From an uncultured bacterium (GTDB lineage Bacteria; Bacteroidota; Bacteroidia; Bacteroidales; Bacteroidaceae): a DNA stretch of 64,000 nucleotides. A model generated the notes under the pieces. The model ran no database searches and was not told where the DNA came from. It saw nothing but the letters and a program-made list of their open reading frames with translations. The stretch lies in contig CAMHUC010000009.1 in assembly GCA_946188155.1 (NCBI GenBank), forward strand, positions 1 through 64,000, written 5' to 3'. The translations under genes and the position numbers were made by a program. Numbering within the stretch: position 1 is the first letter of the stretch; each line of letters opens with the position of its first letter. Positions 10,107-18,711 of this stretch are shown in pieces.

Positions 10107-10496
10107 TTAAAGGATTTCTTTATATCGACTGTTGAATACTGGGTGTATTTCATCTCGAATATTATCCGTATTGAAATTGACTACATAACCCATCTCACAA
10201 TTCATCAGCCGAAGATAAGTAAGAAGTTACTTTTCAAACAACTTACGGTATTCGACAACCGACTTTAGCTCAAGAATCAGCTTGTTATCAATTATCAAGT
10301 CCAACCGCATGTCAGGACAGATCATCTCTCCCTTATAGAACACCGGTACCTGAACCTGGCTTCGCACATCAAATCCTTGAAGCCTCAATTCACGAATCAT
10401 CGCTTTTTCGTAAATAGACTCCAACAGTCCTGGTCCAAGCTGGTTATAGACTTCATAGACACATCCTAAGACTTTATATGTATAACCTCTATCCAT
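10107..10496 (-). pseudogene. GxxExxY-family (PDDEXK-like) protein with one in-frame premature TAA stop
   Basis: Intact to ...ELKSVVEYRKLFEK, TAA at 10227-10229, then the same frame continues LLTYLRLMNCEMGYVVNFNTDNIRDEIHPVFNSRYKEIL*, the expected GxxExxY C-terminus. Confidence 0.85.
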
Positions 10497-10540
10497 AAGA
10501 AATAATCCTTTTAATCCTTAAATCCTTAGACAAAAAATTC

Positions 10541-11716
10541 TCAGATAAAAACACTTTCAATTCTCCTCAGCGCCTCAAGAATTATCTCCTCCTTGGCGCA
10601 GAGCGAGATGCGGATGTAGCGCTGGCCGTTGCTGCCGAAGATGAAGCCGGGGGTGATGAATACTCGGGCCTCGTGGAGCACACGCTCGGTGAGTTCCTCC
10701 ACGTCGGCATACTTATCAGGGATGCGCCCCCAGAGGAACATGCCCACTTGCGAGGGGTCGAAGGTGCAGCCGAGCACCCTCATGATCTCCTCGGCATAGC
10801 GACGCCTACGGGCGTAGGTATTGATATTGTACTCCCGATGCCAGGCGTCGTCGTTCTTGTAGGCCTCGGCAGCGGCCAGCTGGATGCCACGGAAGGTGCC
10901 GCTCTCGATATTCGACTGCACCTTCAGTATCCAGGAGATAAACTCAGCGTTAGAGGCACAGAGTCCTACGCGCCAGCCCGGCATGTTGTGGCTCTTCGAC
11001 ATCGAGTTGAACTCTATGCAGCAGTCCTTGGCACCCGCCACCTGGAGGATGCTCAGATGCTCCTCGCTGAGGATAAAGCTGTAGGGGTTGTCGTTTACCA
11101 CGACCAAGCCGTGGTCTGCGCCGAACTGCACCAGGCGCTCGTAGGTCTCGCGGCGGGCACGCCCGCCTGTTGGCATGTTGGGATAGTTGGTCCACATCAG
11201 CTTCACCCGCGAGAGATCCATCCGCTCCAGCTCGTCGAAGTCGGGCTGCCAGCCGTTTTCCTCGCTGAGGTTGTAGTTGACGATGTTCGCCCCGAGAATC
11301 TTCGAGAGCGAGGTGTAGGTGGGATAGCCGGGATTGGGCACAAGCACCTCATCGCCGGGGTTCACCAGTGCGAGGGTCACGTGCAGTATGCCCTCCTTCG
11401 AGCCGATGAGGGGCAGCACCTCGCTCTTGGGGTCGAGGCTGACGTCGTACCAGCGCTGGTAGAAGTCGGCCATCGCCTGGCGCAACTCCGGCGTGCCCAT
11501 CGTTGGCTGATAGCCGTGGGCACTGGGGTCGTGGGCCACCTCACAAAGTTTCTCCACGGTCTGCTCCGACGGCGGCATGTCTGGACTGCCTATGGCCAGG
11601 CTGATGATGTCGCGGCCCTCGGCGTTGAGCTGGGCCACCTCCTTCAGCTTGCGGCTGAAGTAATATTCGCTTACGAGCGACAGGCGCTCGGCGGGTTCAA
11701 TTCGTTTGCTTTCCAT
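10541..11716 (-). CDS. PLP-dependent aminotransferase (class I/II; aromatic operon)
   Basis: LAIGSPDMPPSEQ, NPGYPTYTS, FNSMSKSHNMPGWRVG (PLP-lysine region). Confidence 0.9.
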   Translation of the reverse strand: MESKRIEPAERLSLVSEYYFSRKLKEVAQLNAEGRDIISLAIGSPDMPPSEQTVEKLCEVAHDPSAHGYQPTMGTPELRQAMADFYQRWYDVSLDPKSEVLPLIGSKEGILHVTLALVNPGDEVLVPNPGYPTYTSLSKILGANIVNYNLSEENGWQPDFDELERMDLSRVKLMWTNYPNMPTGGRARRETYERLVQFGADHGLVVVNDNPYSFILSEEHLSILQVAGAKDCCIEFNSMSKSHNMPGWRVGLCASNAEFISWILKVQSNIESGTFRGIQLAAAEAYKNDDAWHREYNINTYARRRRYAEEIMRVLGCTFDPSQVGMFLWGRIPDKYADVEELTERVLHEARVFITPGFIFGSNGQRYIRISLCAKEEIILEALRRIESVFI

Positions 11717-12539
11717 CCTTATATTCTCCTAATATCTTTAAGTCTTTTGTCAGCGGTACTATGGCATCGATCGACTGCCTGTAGCGGGTCAGGTCGTCGT
11801 ACATCACGTCGACGTAGAACAGATACTCCCACTCCCGTCCGATGATGGGCAGCGACTGAATCTTCGTCAAGTTGATGTGGTAGAACGAGAGGATGGCCAG
11901 CACGTGAGCCAGCGAGCCCTGCTCGTGGGGCAGCGAGAATACGATGCTCGACTTGTTGGTCTCCGTCAGGGGGCGCAGCAGGTCGGCCTTGTAGGGGTTC
12001 GACACCACGAGGAATCGGGTGAAGTTGTGCTTGTTGTCCTCGATATGGTCCTCGAGCACCTTCAGGCCGTAGAGCCGCGCTGCCTCGGCGTGGCAGATGG
12101 CCGCCCATCCTCGGTGCTGCCCCTCGCTGATCATCTTCGCCGAGCCGGCCGTGTCCTCAGCCTCCACGTTCTTCAGCGCCGGGTGCTGGGCCAGGAACTG
12201 GCGGCACTGCATCAGTGCCACGGGATGAGAGTGAACCTCCCGGATGGAGTCCCAGTCGTCGTCCGGCAGACAGCAGATGCAGTGGGAGATGTGCAGCTTG
12301 TGTTCGCCTACGATAGTCGTGCCCGAATCGCGCAGCAGCTCGTAGTTATGGAGCAGGCTGCCGGCGATGGTATTCTCTATGGCGAGCATGCCGATGGCCG
12401 TGGGATCCTGCTTGATGTTCTGGAACACCTCCTCGAAGGTGCTGCAGCAGATGAGCTGTATCTGCTCGCCTTCGAAGAAGAGGTGCGCCGCGATGTCGTG
12501 AAACGACCCTATGAGTCCTTGTATGGCAATCCGTTTCAT
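11697..12539 (-). CDS. pheA: Prephenate dehydratase
   Basis: AIQGLIGSFHDIAAHLFF; AIENTIAGSLLHNYELL; FTRFLVVS; ACT-type C-terminus SIVFSLPHEQGSLAHVLAILSFYHINLTKIQSLP. Confidence 0.92.
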   Translation of the reverse strand: MKRIAIQGLIGSFHDIAAHLFFEGEQIQLICCSTFEEVFQNIKQDPTAIGMLAIENTIAGSLLHNYELLRDSGTTIVGEHKLHISHCICCLPDDDWDSIREVHSHPVALMQCRQFLAQHPALKNVEAEDTAGSAKMISEGQHRGWAAICHAEAARLYGLKVLEDHIEDNKHNFTRFLVVSNPYKADLLRPLTETNKSSIVFSLPHEQGSLAHVLAILSFYHINLTKIQSLPIIGREWEYLFYVDVMYDDLTRYRQSIDAIVPLTKDLKILGEYKDGKQTN

Positions 12540-12569
12540 TATCTACTAATTATGTATTTACTTCTTACT

Positions 12570-12610
12570 ATCTAAACAGAAACCCCGTCTCACATAGTGT
12601 GAAGCGGGGC
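12570..12610 (-). terminator. Leader-region intrinsic terminator (attenuator) upstream of pheA
   Basis: Minus strand GCCCCGCTTCACACTATGTGAGACGGGGTTTCTGTTT: stem CCCCG.TTCAC / GTGAG.CGGGG plus T-rich tail; competing upstream strand TGTGAAGCGGG at 12659-12669. Confidence 0.8.
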
Positions 12611-12645
12611 TGTGTCTATTCTTATCTCTATCCTATTCGCTGAAC

Positions 12646-12723
12646 TTATACGCAACGACCCGCTTCACAACTGCTTGCAAAGTAAAAGTAATAGCCGTAA
12701 AAGTATGCGTTCAAGTGTGACAT
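12646..12723 (-). CDS. Phe/Tyr-rich leader peptide MSHLNAYFYGYYFYFASSCEAGRCV
   Basis: 25-codon ORF upstream of pheA; codons 7-15 are YFYGYYFYF; the antiterminator strand overlaps codons 19-22. Confidence 0.85.
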   Translation of the reverse strand: MSHLNAYFYGYYFYFASSCEAGRCV

Positions 12724-12750
12724 ATTCTGTTCTTTTTTGTATTTCGGATG

Positions 12751-12782
12751 CAAAAGTAATGTTTTTCCGCGAAACAAACAAA
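12751..12782 (-). promoter_or_regulatory. Promoter of the aromatic operon leader (TTTG-N20-TACTTTTG)
   Basis: TTTG at 12779-12782, 20-nt spacer, TACTTTTG at 12751-12758 on the minus strand, 28 nt upstream of the leader ATG. Confidence 0.65.
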
Positions 12783-12810
12783 TAAAATGCAAGAAAAGTT
12801 GCGATTTTGC

Positions 12811-14265
12811 TTACATTTTTCCTCCGACGGCCTCACATACTATCTCTGCCAGCCGCTCGGCACCCTTGCCATTGGGATGGATGCCGTCGGGCTGCACCAA
12901 GTCGGCACCGTCGGCGAAGAGAGTGTGCAAGTCAATTAACTGCAGCCCGTACTTCGCGGCCAGTTCCTTCTGAACGGGGATTATACCGTTGGCGATGACA
13001 GAGTCGTTGATTTCCCATGTCGACTTGAAAGCCGGGATGGGGGTACAGAGAAATATACGGGGTTTTGCCGGGGCTACAGTCTTGGCCTTCTTGCCTTTTT
13101 TCTTGGCAAGCTGAGCCAGCTGAGGACTGAGCGTGGTGATCATCTGCTCCAGGTCCTGACGGAACTCTGCGCCGTGCCGCCAGTTATGAGGCTTGGAGTC
13201 GTTGGTGCCGAGCTTAATGACCACGATGTCGGGCTTGAATGCCAGAGCATCCTTCCACGCCATCTCGTTCATATAGGGATGATCACCCTTGTTGAGCAGC
13301 GTTCGGGCGCTCACGCCGAAGTTCCTCACCCAATAGTCGCCGCCCAGTTTCTTCTGCAGCAGGGCAGGATAGCCGTAGGCCGTTGCCATGTCGATGCCGT
13401 GGCCGTCGGTGATGCTATTGCCGATGCAGGCCACGCGGATGGCATCCTTCCGGGGCACCTGGCGCGCCTTGAGCCAGTTGCCAAGATCCTGCAGCATCTG
13501 GTCGTGATAGGGAAACCAGGGGCCGAAGCCGAAACCGTGGTCGCCAGTGGGGTAGACGTAGAGCGAGCAGTCGTTGCCCACACTGCGCATGGCTGAATAG
13601 TAGGCGATGCCATTGGTGACGGGGGGCACCAGCCGGTCGTCGTTGGCTGTGATGATGATGGCCGGAGGGGTCAGGTGTCGGCGCACGGCATTCTGTGTCG
13701 AAAAGTCGCGCACCAGTGCCTTGTCCTTCTGTCCTTCCTCGCCAAGAAAATTTCGGCACGACCACTTATGCGTCAGCCGCTCATCCATCGAGATGACGGG
13801 ATAGAAGAGTATGGAGAAGTCGGGGCGCACCTCGAAGTCGGAATGCGTGGATATGACCGATGCCAGATGGCCGCCAGCCGAGAAACCCATGATACCTACG
13901 CTGTGGGGATTGATGCTCCAGACGTCTGCCGAGTCGCGCACGATGCGGATAGCCTTCTCCACATCGCCGATGGGTAGAGAGCGGTCGCCGTTGGGCAGGC
14001 GATAGTCCACCACGAAGTAGGCGATGCCCTGCTGATTCAGCCAGTCGGAGGCCTGATGCCCTTCATGGCTGTTCGACAAGACGGAGTAGCCACCGCCCGG
14101 CACCCCTACGATGGCCATGCCCGAGGGGTTGGTCGGGATATAGCACGTCATCTTGGCCTTACCATCGTCACTCAGGCCGATGGTGAACTTCCTCGCCGTC
14201 TGGGCTTGAACTGCCAACACCGTCAGCAGCAGCCCAATCATTGTCAACATTCCATTTTTCTTCAT
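12811..14265 (-). CDS. Two-domain secreted esterase: alpha/beta hydrolase plus SGNH/GDSL hydrolase
   Basis: Signal peptide; GFSAGGH nucleophile elbow and GDHGFGF; second domain CIGNSITDGHGID (GDS-like), KLGTNDSKPHNW, DGIHPNGKGAE. Confidence 0.85.
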   Translation of the reverse strand: MKKNGMLTMIGLLLTVLAVQAQTARKFTIGLSDDGKAKMTCYIPTNPSGMAIVGVPGGGYSVLSNSHEGHQASDWLNQQGIAYFVVDYRLPNGDRSLPIGDVEKAIRIVRDSADVWSINPHSVGIMGFSAGGHLASVISTHSDFEVRPDFSILFYPVISMDERLTHKWSCRNFLGEEGQKDKALVRDFSTQNAVRRHLTPPAIIITANDDRLVPPVTNGIAYYSAMRSVGNDCSLYVYPTGDHGFGFGPWFPYHDQMLQDLGNWLKARQVPRKDAIRVACIGNSITDGHGIDMATAYGYPALLQKKLGGDYWVRNFGVSARTLLNKGDHPYMNEMAWKDALAFKPDIVVIKLGTNDSKPHNWRHGAEFRQDLEQMITTLSPQLAQLAKKKGKKAKTVAPAKPRIFLCTPIPAFKSTWEINDSVIANGIIPVQKELAAKYGLQLIDLHTLFADGADLVQPDGIHPNGKGAERLAEIVCEAVGGKM

Positions 14266-14277
14266 CTTCTATACTCT

Positions 14278-14946
14278 TTATTTTAATAGTTTTAGCCATT
14301 CGAAGCGCACCTCATCGCGCTCCATCTCGTCGATGAGTATCTCCGCAAGCGCCTCAACCAACTGCTCCGGCACTCGGAAACGAATGTCGTCGCTATGCGG
14401 GTCGATGGCCGGCAGGAAATGGGGCATCTCGGCCTTGTACACATCCTTCATGCGCGAACCTCTCCCCCCGTCGGCCGAACAGGAATAGGCAATGTTGGCC
14501 AGCCGGTCGCAGAGCTTGACGAATGGGGCGTAGGGTGTCTCACGGATGCCACGGTAATACTTCTCCCCCGCCCGCTCGGCACGCGTGCGCCCCTTGTCGT
14601 TGGTCAGGGCATAGACAATCTCCGTGGCCATCAGGGCCTGCTCGCCCTTCATCCACTTCAGGGCCGTCTTCATCACGTCATTGTACGTCAGCCGCGCATC
14701 CTCGATACTGTCGTGGTAGTAGCCGCCGAAGAACATCGGCACCACATCCTCCTCACGGGCACACACCAGGTGGCCGTAGTCGTGGATGCCCTGCACCACC
14801 ATGTCGAGGTGGAACCCGTAGGGCAGCGAGTCGCCATACGTCTGGTTCACACTCTGGTGAAGGTCATGGGCCGACTGCCTTATCTCTTCTATCTGCGGAG
14901 CGTACTTCTCTTCATACGCCTGAAATTCTTCTTTCTTCATAATCAT
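14278..14946 (-). CDS. HD-domain phosphohydrolase
   Basis: YYHDSIEDARLTYNDV and KLCDRLANIAYS resemble RelA/SpoT-type HD motifs. Confidence 0.65.
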   Translation of the reverse strand: MIMKKEEFQAYEEKYAPQIEEIRQSAHDLHQSVNQTYGDSLPYGFHLDMVVQGIHDYGHLVCAREEDVVPMFFGGYYHDSIEDARLTYNDVMKTALKWMKGEQALMATEIVYALTNDKGRTRAERAGEKYYRGIRETPYAPFVKLCDRLANIAYSCSADGGRGSRMKDVYKAEMPHFLPAIDPHSDDIRFRVPEQLVEALAEILIDEMERDEVRFEWLKLLK

Positions 14947-16544
14947 TATCTATTGTCGTTCTCGTACTTCTTTGACTCATACCGCTCAATCCGGCACTCA
15001 TGCTGTTTAGTCTCGCGGTCGTAGCTGATGCCCACTAAGAGCAGGCGGTCGGCATATTGGGCCACCTTGTCAGGATATTTCCTGCACTTGATTTGCGAGA
15101 GGGCCGTGTCGGCTGTCTGATTATACTTCAACTCGATAACGACGGCAGGCGAATTGACATTCTTGCGGGGGATGAGCACCAGGTCGGCAAAGCCCTTGCC
15201 CGTGGCATACTCGCGGTGGATGATATAGTCATTAAAAGCATAGTAGTAGGCGATGCTCAGCACGCAGGCCAGCGAATTCTCGTCGTTATAGCTCAGGATG
15301 CTCGTATGCTCGTCGTGGGCCGCGTCGACGCCCCGCGCCACAGCAGCCTCATCACCGGCGAGGGTGGAGCGCAGCAGCTGTCTAGACTCATCCAGCGCCG
15401 AGGCCACACGACTCCAGCTGGCATCCCTGACCGCATTGACCATCTCGCCGGCCACCTCGCGGTTGGGTATGTAGCACTCACTCTCGCGCCAGTCGTAGCT
15501 CAGATAGCCCAGATGAATGAGTACCGTCAGCACGTCATCCTTTGAGCGGATGACCGACATGTCATTCTGGAAGCCTGTTGGATCGACGTAGCACCGCCCG
15601 CCGGCCAGCATCTCGATAACGTCATCCTTCAGCCCCTCGTAGTTCATCTGGATATAACGGGCCACGGCGTCGTAGGCACCCGTCGAGGCCCAGAAGCTGC
15701 GGCAACGGCGGCTGCGAAGGGCCGACATCACGGAGTTAGGGTTAAACATAGACAGTGTGTCGCCTATCTGATAGCCGTCGTACCACTTCTCCAGTTCGTC
15801 GAAGTCCATCTGGTGCTTCTCGGCCAAGGCTTTCACCTCGTCCTTCGTGAAGCCGAAGAAAGACCCCATGTCGATAGGCTCCACCATCGAGTACTCCTGG
15901 AAGTTGTTCAGAGCCGACTCCGTCTTGTATTTCTTCACAGGCAGGATGCCCGTCATATAGACACCGGCGAACACCCTGCTTGCCTCCGCGCTCTTGAACA
16001 TCCGCCGGAGCCACGACACATAGCTGTCCATAGCCTCACTCCCCGGGGCGAACTCACGGCAGATGGCATCCCACTCGTCGATGATGAAGAAGAACTGCTG
16101 CCCGTGCCTGGCTGCTATCCGCATGAGCAGGGCCATCAGGTCGTCGTCAGCCTCCTGGCTCACGTCGGGATAGGCCGCCGAGATGTCCTTGCGCAGCTCG
16201 GCATCCATCCTCTGCACGATGTCGTCAGTCTTATACCGCGTCACGAAACTCGTCAGGTCGAGATAGATGACAGGATATTTGTTCAAGTGCTTCTCAAACG
16301 TCGGGTCGCCGGCTATCCGCAGGTCGGCGAACAAGGCCCGCGAGTCGCACGACTGGTCGTAGTAGGCACAGAGCATCTTCGCCGCCATCGACTTGCCGAA
16401 GCGGCGGCACCGCGTCACACAGCTGAAGCTGCGCTCAGTAAAGAGCGTGCTGTTCACAACGGCGATAAGCCCCGACTTATCCACGTACTCACTATTCCGC
16501 ACTCGCTGGAATCCGGCATTACCTGTATTGATGTAATTTCCCAT
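14946..16544 (-). CDS. AAA-ATPase-like/PD-(D/E)XK nuclease-domain protein
   Basis: RNSEYVDKSGLI, CVTRCRRFGKSMAAKML, IDEWDAICREF; C-terminal FADLVLIPRKNVNSPAVVIELKYNQ nuclease motif. Confidence 0.88.
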   Translation of the reverse strand: MGNYINTGNAGFQRVRNSEYVDKSGLIAVVNSTLFTERSFSCVTRCRRFGKSMAAKMLCAYYDQSCDSRALFADLRIAGDPTFEKHLNKYPVIYLDLTSFVTRYKTDDIVQRMDAELRKDISAAYPDVSQEADDDLMALLMRIAARHGQQFFFIIDEWDAICREFAPGSEAMDSYVSWLRRMFKSAEASRVFAGVYMTGILPVKKYKTESALNNFQEYSMVEPIDMGSFFGFTKDEVKALAEKHQMDFDELEKWYDGYQIGDTLSMFNPNSVMSALRSRRCRSFWASTGAYDAVARYIQMNYEGLKDDVIEMLAGGRCYVDPTGFQNDMSVIRSKDDVLTVLIHLGYLSYDWRESECYIPNREVAGEMVNAVRDASWSRVASALDESRQLLRSTLAGDEAAVARGVDAAHDEHTSILSYNDENSLACVLSIAYYYAFNDYIIHREYATGKGFADLVLIPRKNVNSPAVVIELKYNQTADTALSQIKCRKYPDKVAQYADRLLLVGISYDRETKQHECRIERYESKKYENDNR

Positions 16545-16735
16545 ACTGATATTTTTCTGCAAAGATAGTGCTTTTTCCCGAAACGGCAAAACATTTCTTT
16601 CGGATAATGTCACAAACGGTGCTTAACTCCTCGGACACATACGCAAATAGAGATTGCAACCGGTTTGCAAAAATATAAAATTCCGCGCCTCCCGTGCCAT
16701 TCGTGACTAAAAAAATTGTACCTTTGCACCCGATT

Positions 16736-18697
16736 ATGGAGAAAAAGACAATTGCAATACTCGGAATGATGTGCGCCGGATGCTCTGCCCGCGTGGAGAA
16801 ACGCCTCAACGAACTCGAAGGCATACAGTCGGCTGCCGTCAACCTGTCGGCTCGCACGGCACTGGTGGAATATGACCCGCAGAAGATCTCACTACAGCAA
16901 ATGAAGGACGAACTGGGCAAGATAGGCTATGACATGGTGATCGAGGAGGACCGTAACGTGGAGGCCATCGAGCACCGGGCCTATAACTCCCTGAGGAATA
17001 AGGCCATCGCCTCCTGGGGCTTCGCCATCGCCGTGATGGCCATCGCGATGGACTGGATATCCGTTGGTGGAAAAGACATCTCTAACCAAACGATGCTCAT
17101 CCTGTCGCTGCTCAACCTCATCTACTGCGGCCGTCAATTCTATGTGACGGCCTGGAAGCAGCTCATCCACGGCTCGGCCAACATGGACACGCTGGTGGCC
17201 CTCTCCACGGCCATCTCCTTCCTCTTCAGCACCTTCAACACCTTCTTCGGCGACCAGGTGTGGGGCAGCCGAGGCGTCGAGTGGCACACATGGTTCGATG
17301 CTTCGGTGATGATTATCACCTTCGTGCTCACTGGCCGACTGCTTGAGGAGCGTGCCAAGAACGGTACGGCATCGGCCATCCGCGCACTGATGGGCCTACA
17401 GCCCAAGACGGCTCATCTGGTGACTGACGGGAGCGCGGGGGCGCGGGGGTGCGGAGGCACGAACTGCGGCACCATCGCCGAAGCTCCCATCTCGACCCTC
17501 CAGCCTGGTGACATTATCGAGGTGCGCCCCGGCGAGCGCATTCCCGTCGACGGAACTGTTCTTAGTGGCGAGCATTTAGCCTCTCACCACTCACCACTCA
17601 CCTCTAATATTCCCCCAATGGTCGACGAGTCGATGATCACCGGCGAGCCAGCAGCCATACAGAAGAAGGAAGGCGACCAGGTGCTGGCCGGTACGATGGT
17701 GAAGCAGGGCACCTTACAGTTCCGGGCAACCGAGGTAGGCCAAAAGACAATGCTTGCACACATCATCGAAATGGTACAGCAGGCGCAGGGGTCCAAGGCC
17801 CCCGTGCAGCGCACCGTCGACCGCATAGCCCTCATCTTCGTGCCTACGGTGGTCGCTATCAGCCTGCTGACGTTTATCCTCTGGCTCCTCATCGGCGGCA
17901 CGGTCATGCTGCCGCAGGCCATCCTCTCTGCCGTCTCCGTGCTGGTCATCGCCTGCCCCTGTGCCATGGGACTGGCCACGCCCACCGCCCTGATGGTGGG
18001 TATCGGCAAGGCTGCCGAGAAGAACATCCTCATCAAGGATGCCACCGCCCTGGAGGAGATACGCAAGACCGATGCCCTGGTCATCGACAAGACGGGCACG
18101 CTCACCGAGATAAATGAAGAATTCATTCTTCACTCTTCACTTGAGAGCCTTCGCCCCCACGCCCGCGAGGCAATGGAGCAGCTGGCCGCCGAGGGCATCG
18201 AGGTGTGGATGTGCAGCGGCGACAAGGACGAACGGGCACGTGCCATTGCCCAGCAGGCCGCCATCCCCCACTACAAGTCGCAGGTGCTGCCACAGGATAA
18301 GGAATACCTGGTGCGACAGCTGCAGCGCGAAGGCCGTCATGTGGCCATGGTGGGCGACGGCATCAACGACTCGCAGGCCCTGGCCGCTGCCGACGTGAGC
18401 ATCGCCATGGGTCGGGGCACCGACGTGGCGATGGAGGTGGCGCAGGTGACGCTCATGGGCAGCGACCTGCGACGCATACCCGATGCCATCAGCCTCTCGA
18501 AGCGTACCGTCGGCATGATCCATCAGAACCTCTTCTGGGCATTCATCTACAACGTCGTCTGCATACCGCTGGCAGCCGGACTGCCCTACCTCTTCGGCCT
18601 GTACTGGCAGATTACGCCCATGTGGGCATCGGCACTCATGGCTTTCAGCAGCGTCAGCGTGGTGCTCAACAGCCTCCGACTGAAGTTCACGCACTGA
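16736..18697 (+). CDS. copA: Heavy-metal (copper-type) translocating P1B ATPase with a very short nucleotide-binding region
   Basis: GMMCAGCSARVEKRL HMA, CPC motif (ACPCAMGLATPTALMVG), DKTGTLT, GDGINDSQALAAAD. Confidence 0.92.
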   Translation: MEKKTIAILGMMCAGCSARVEKRLNELEGIQSAAVNLSARTALVEYDPQKISLQQMKDELGKIGYDMVIEEDRNVEAIEHRAYNSLRNKAIASWGFAIAVMAIAMDWISVGGKDISNQTMLILSLLNLIYCGRQFYVTAWKQLIHGSANMDTLVALSTAISFLFSTFNTFFGDQVWGSRGVEWHTWFDASVMIITFVLTGRLLEERAKNGTASAIRALMGLQPKTAHLVTDGSAGARGCGGTNCGTIAEAPISTLQPGDIIEVRPGERIPVDGTVLSGEHLASHHSPLTSNIPPMVDESMITGEPAAIQKKEGDQVLAGTMVKQGTLQFRATEVGQKTMLAHIIEMVQQAQGSKAPVQRTVDRIALIFVPTVVAISLLTFILWLLIGGTVMLPQAILSAVSVLVIACPCAMGLATPTALMVGIGKAAEKNILIKDATALEEIRKTDALVIDKTGTLTEINEEFILHSSLESLRPHAREAMEQLAAEGIEVWMCSGDKDERARAIAQQAAIPHYKSQVLPQDKEYLVRQLQREGRHVAMVGDGINDSQALAAADVSIAMGRGTDVAMEVAQVTLMGSDLRRIPDAISLSKRTVGMIHQNLFWAFIYNVVCIPLAAGLPYLFGLYWQITPMWASALMAFSSVSVVLNSLRLKFTH

Positions 18698-18711
18698 CCA
18701 CGACCAGAAAA

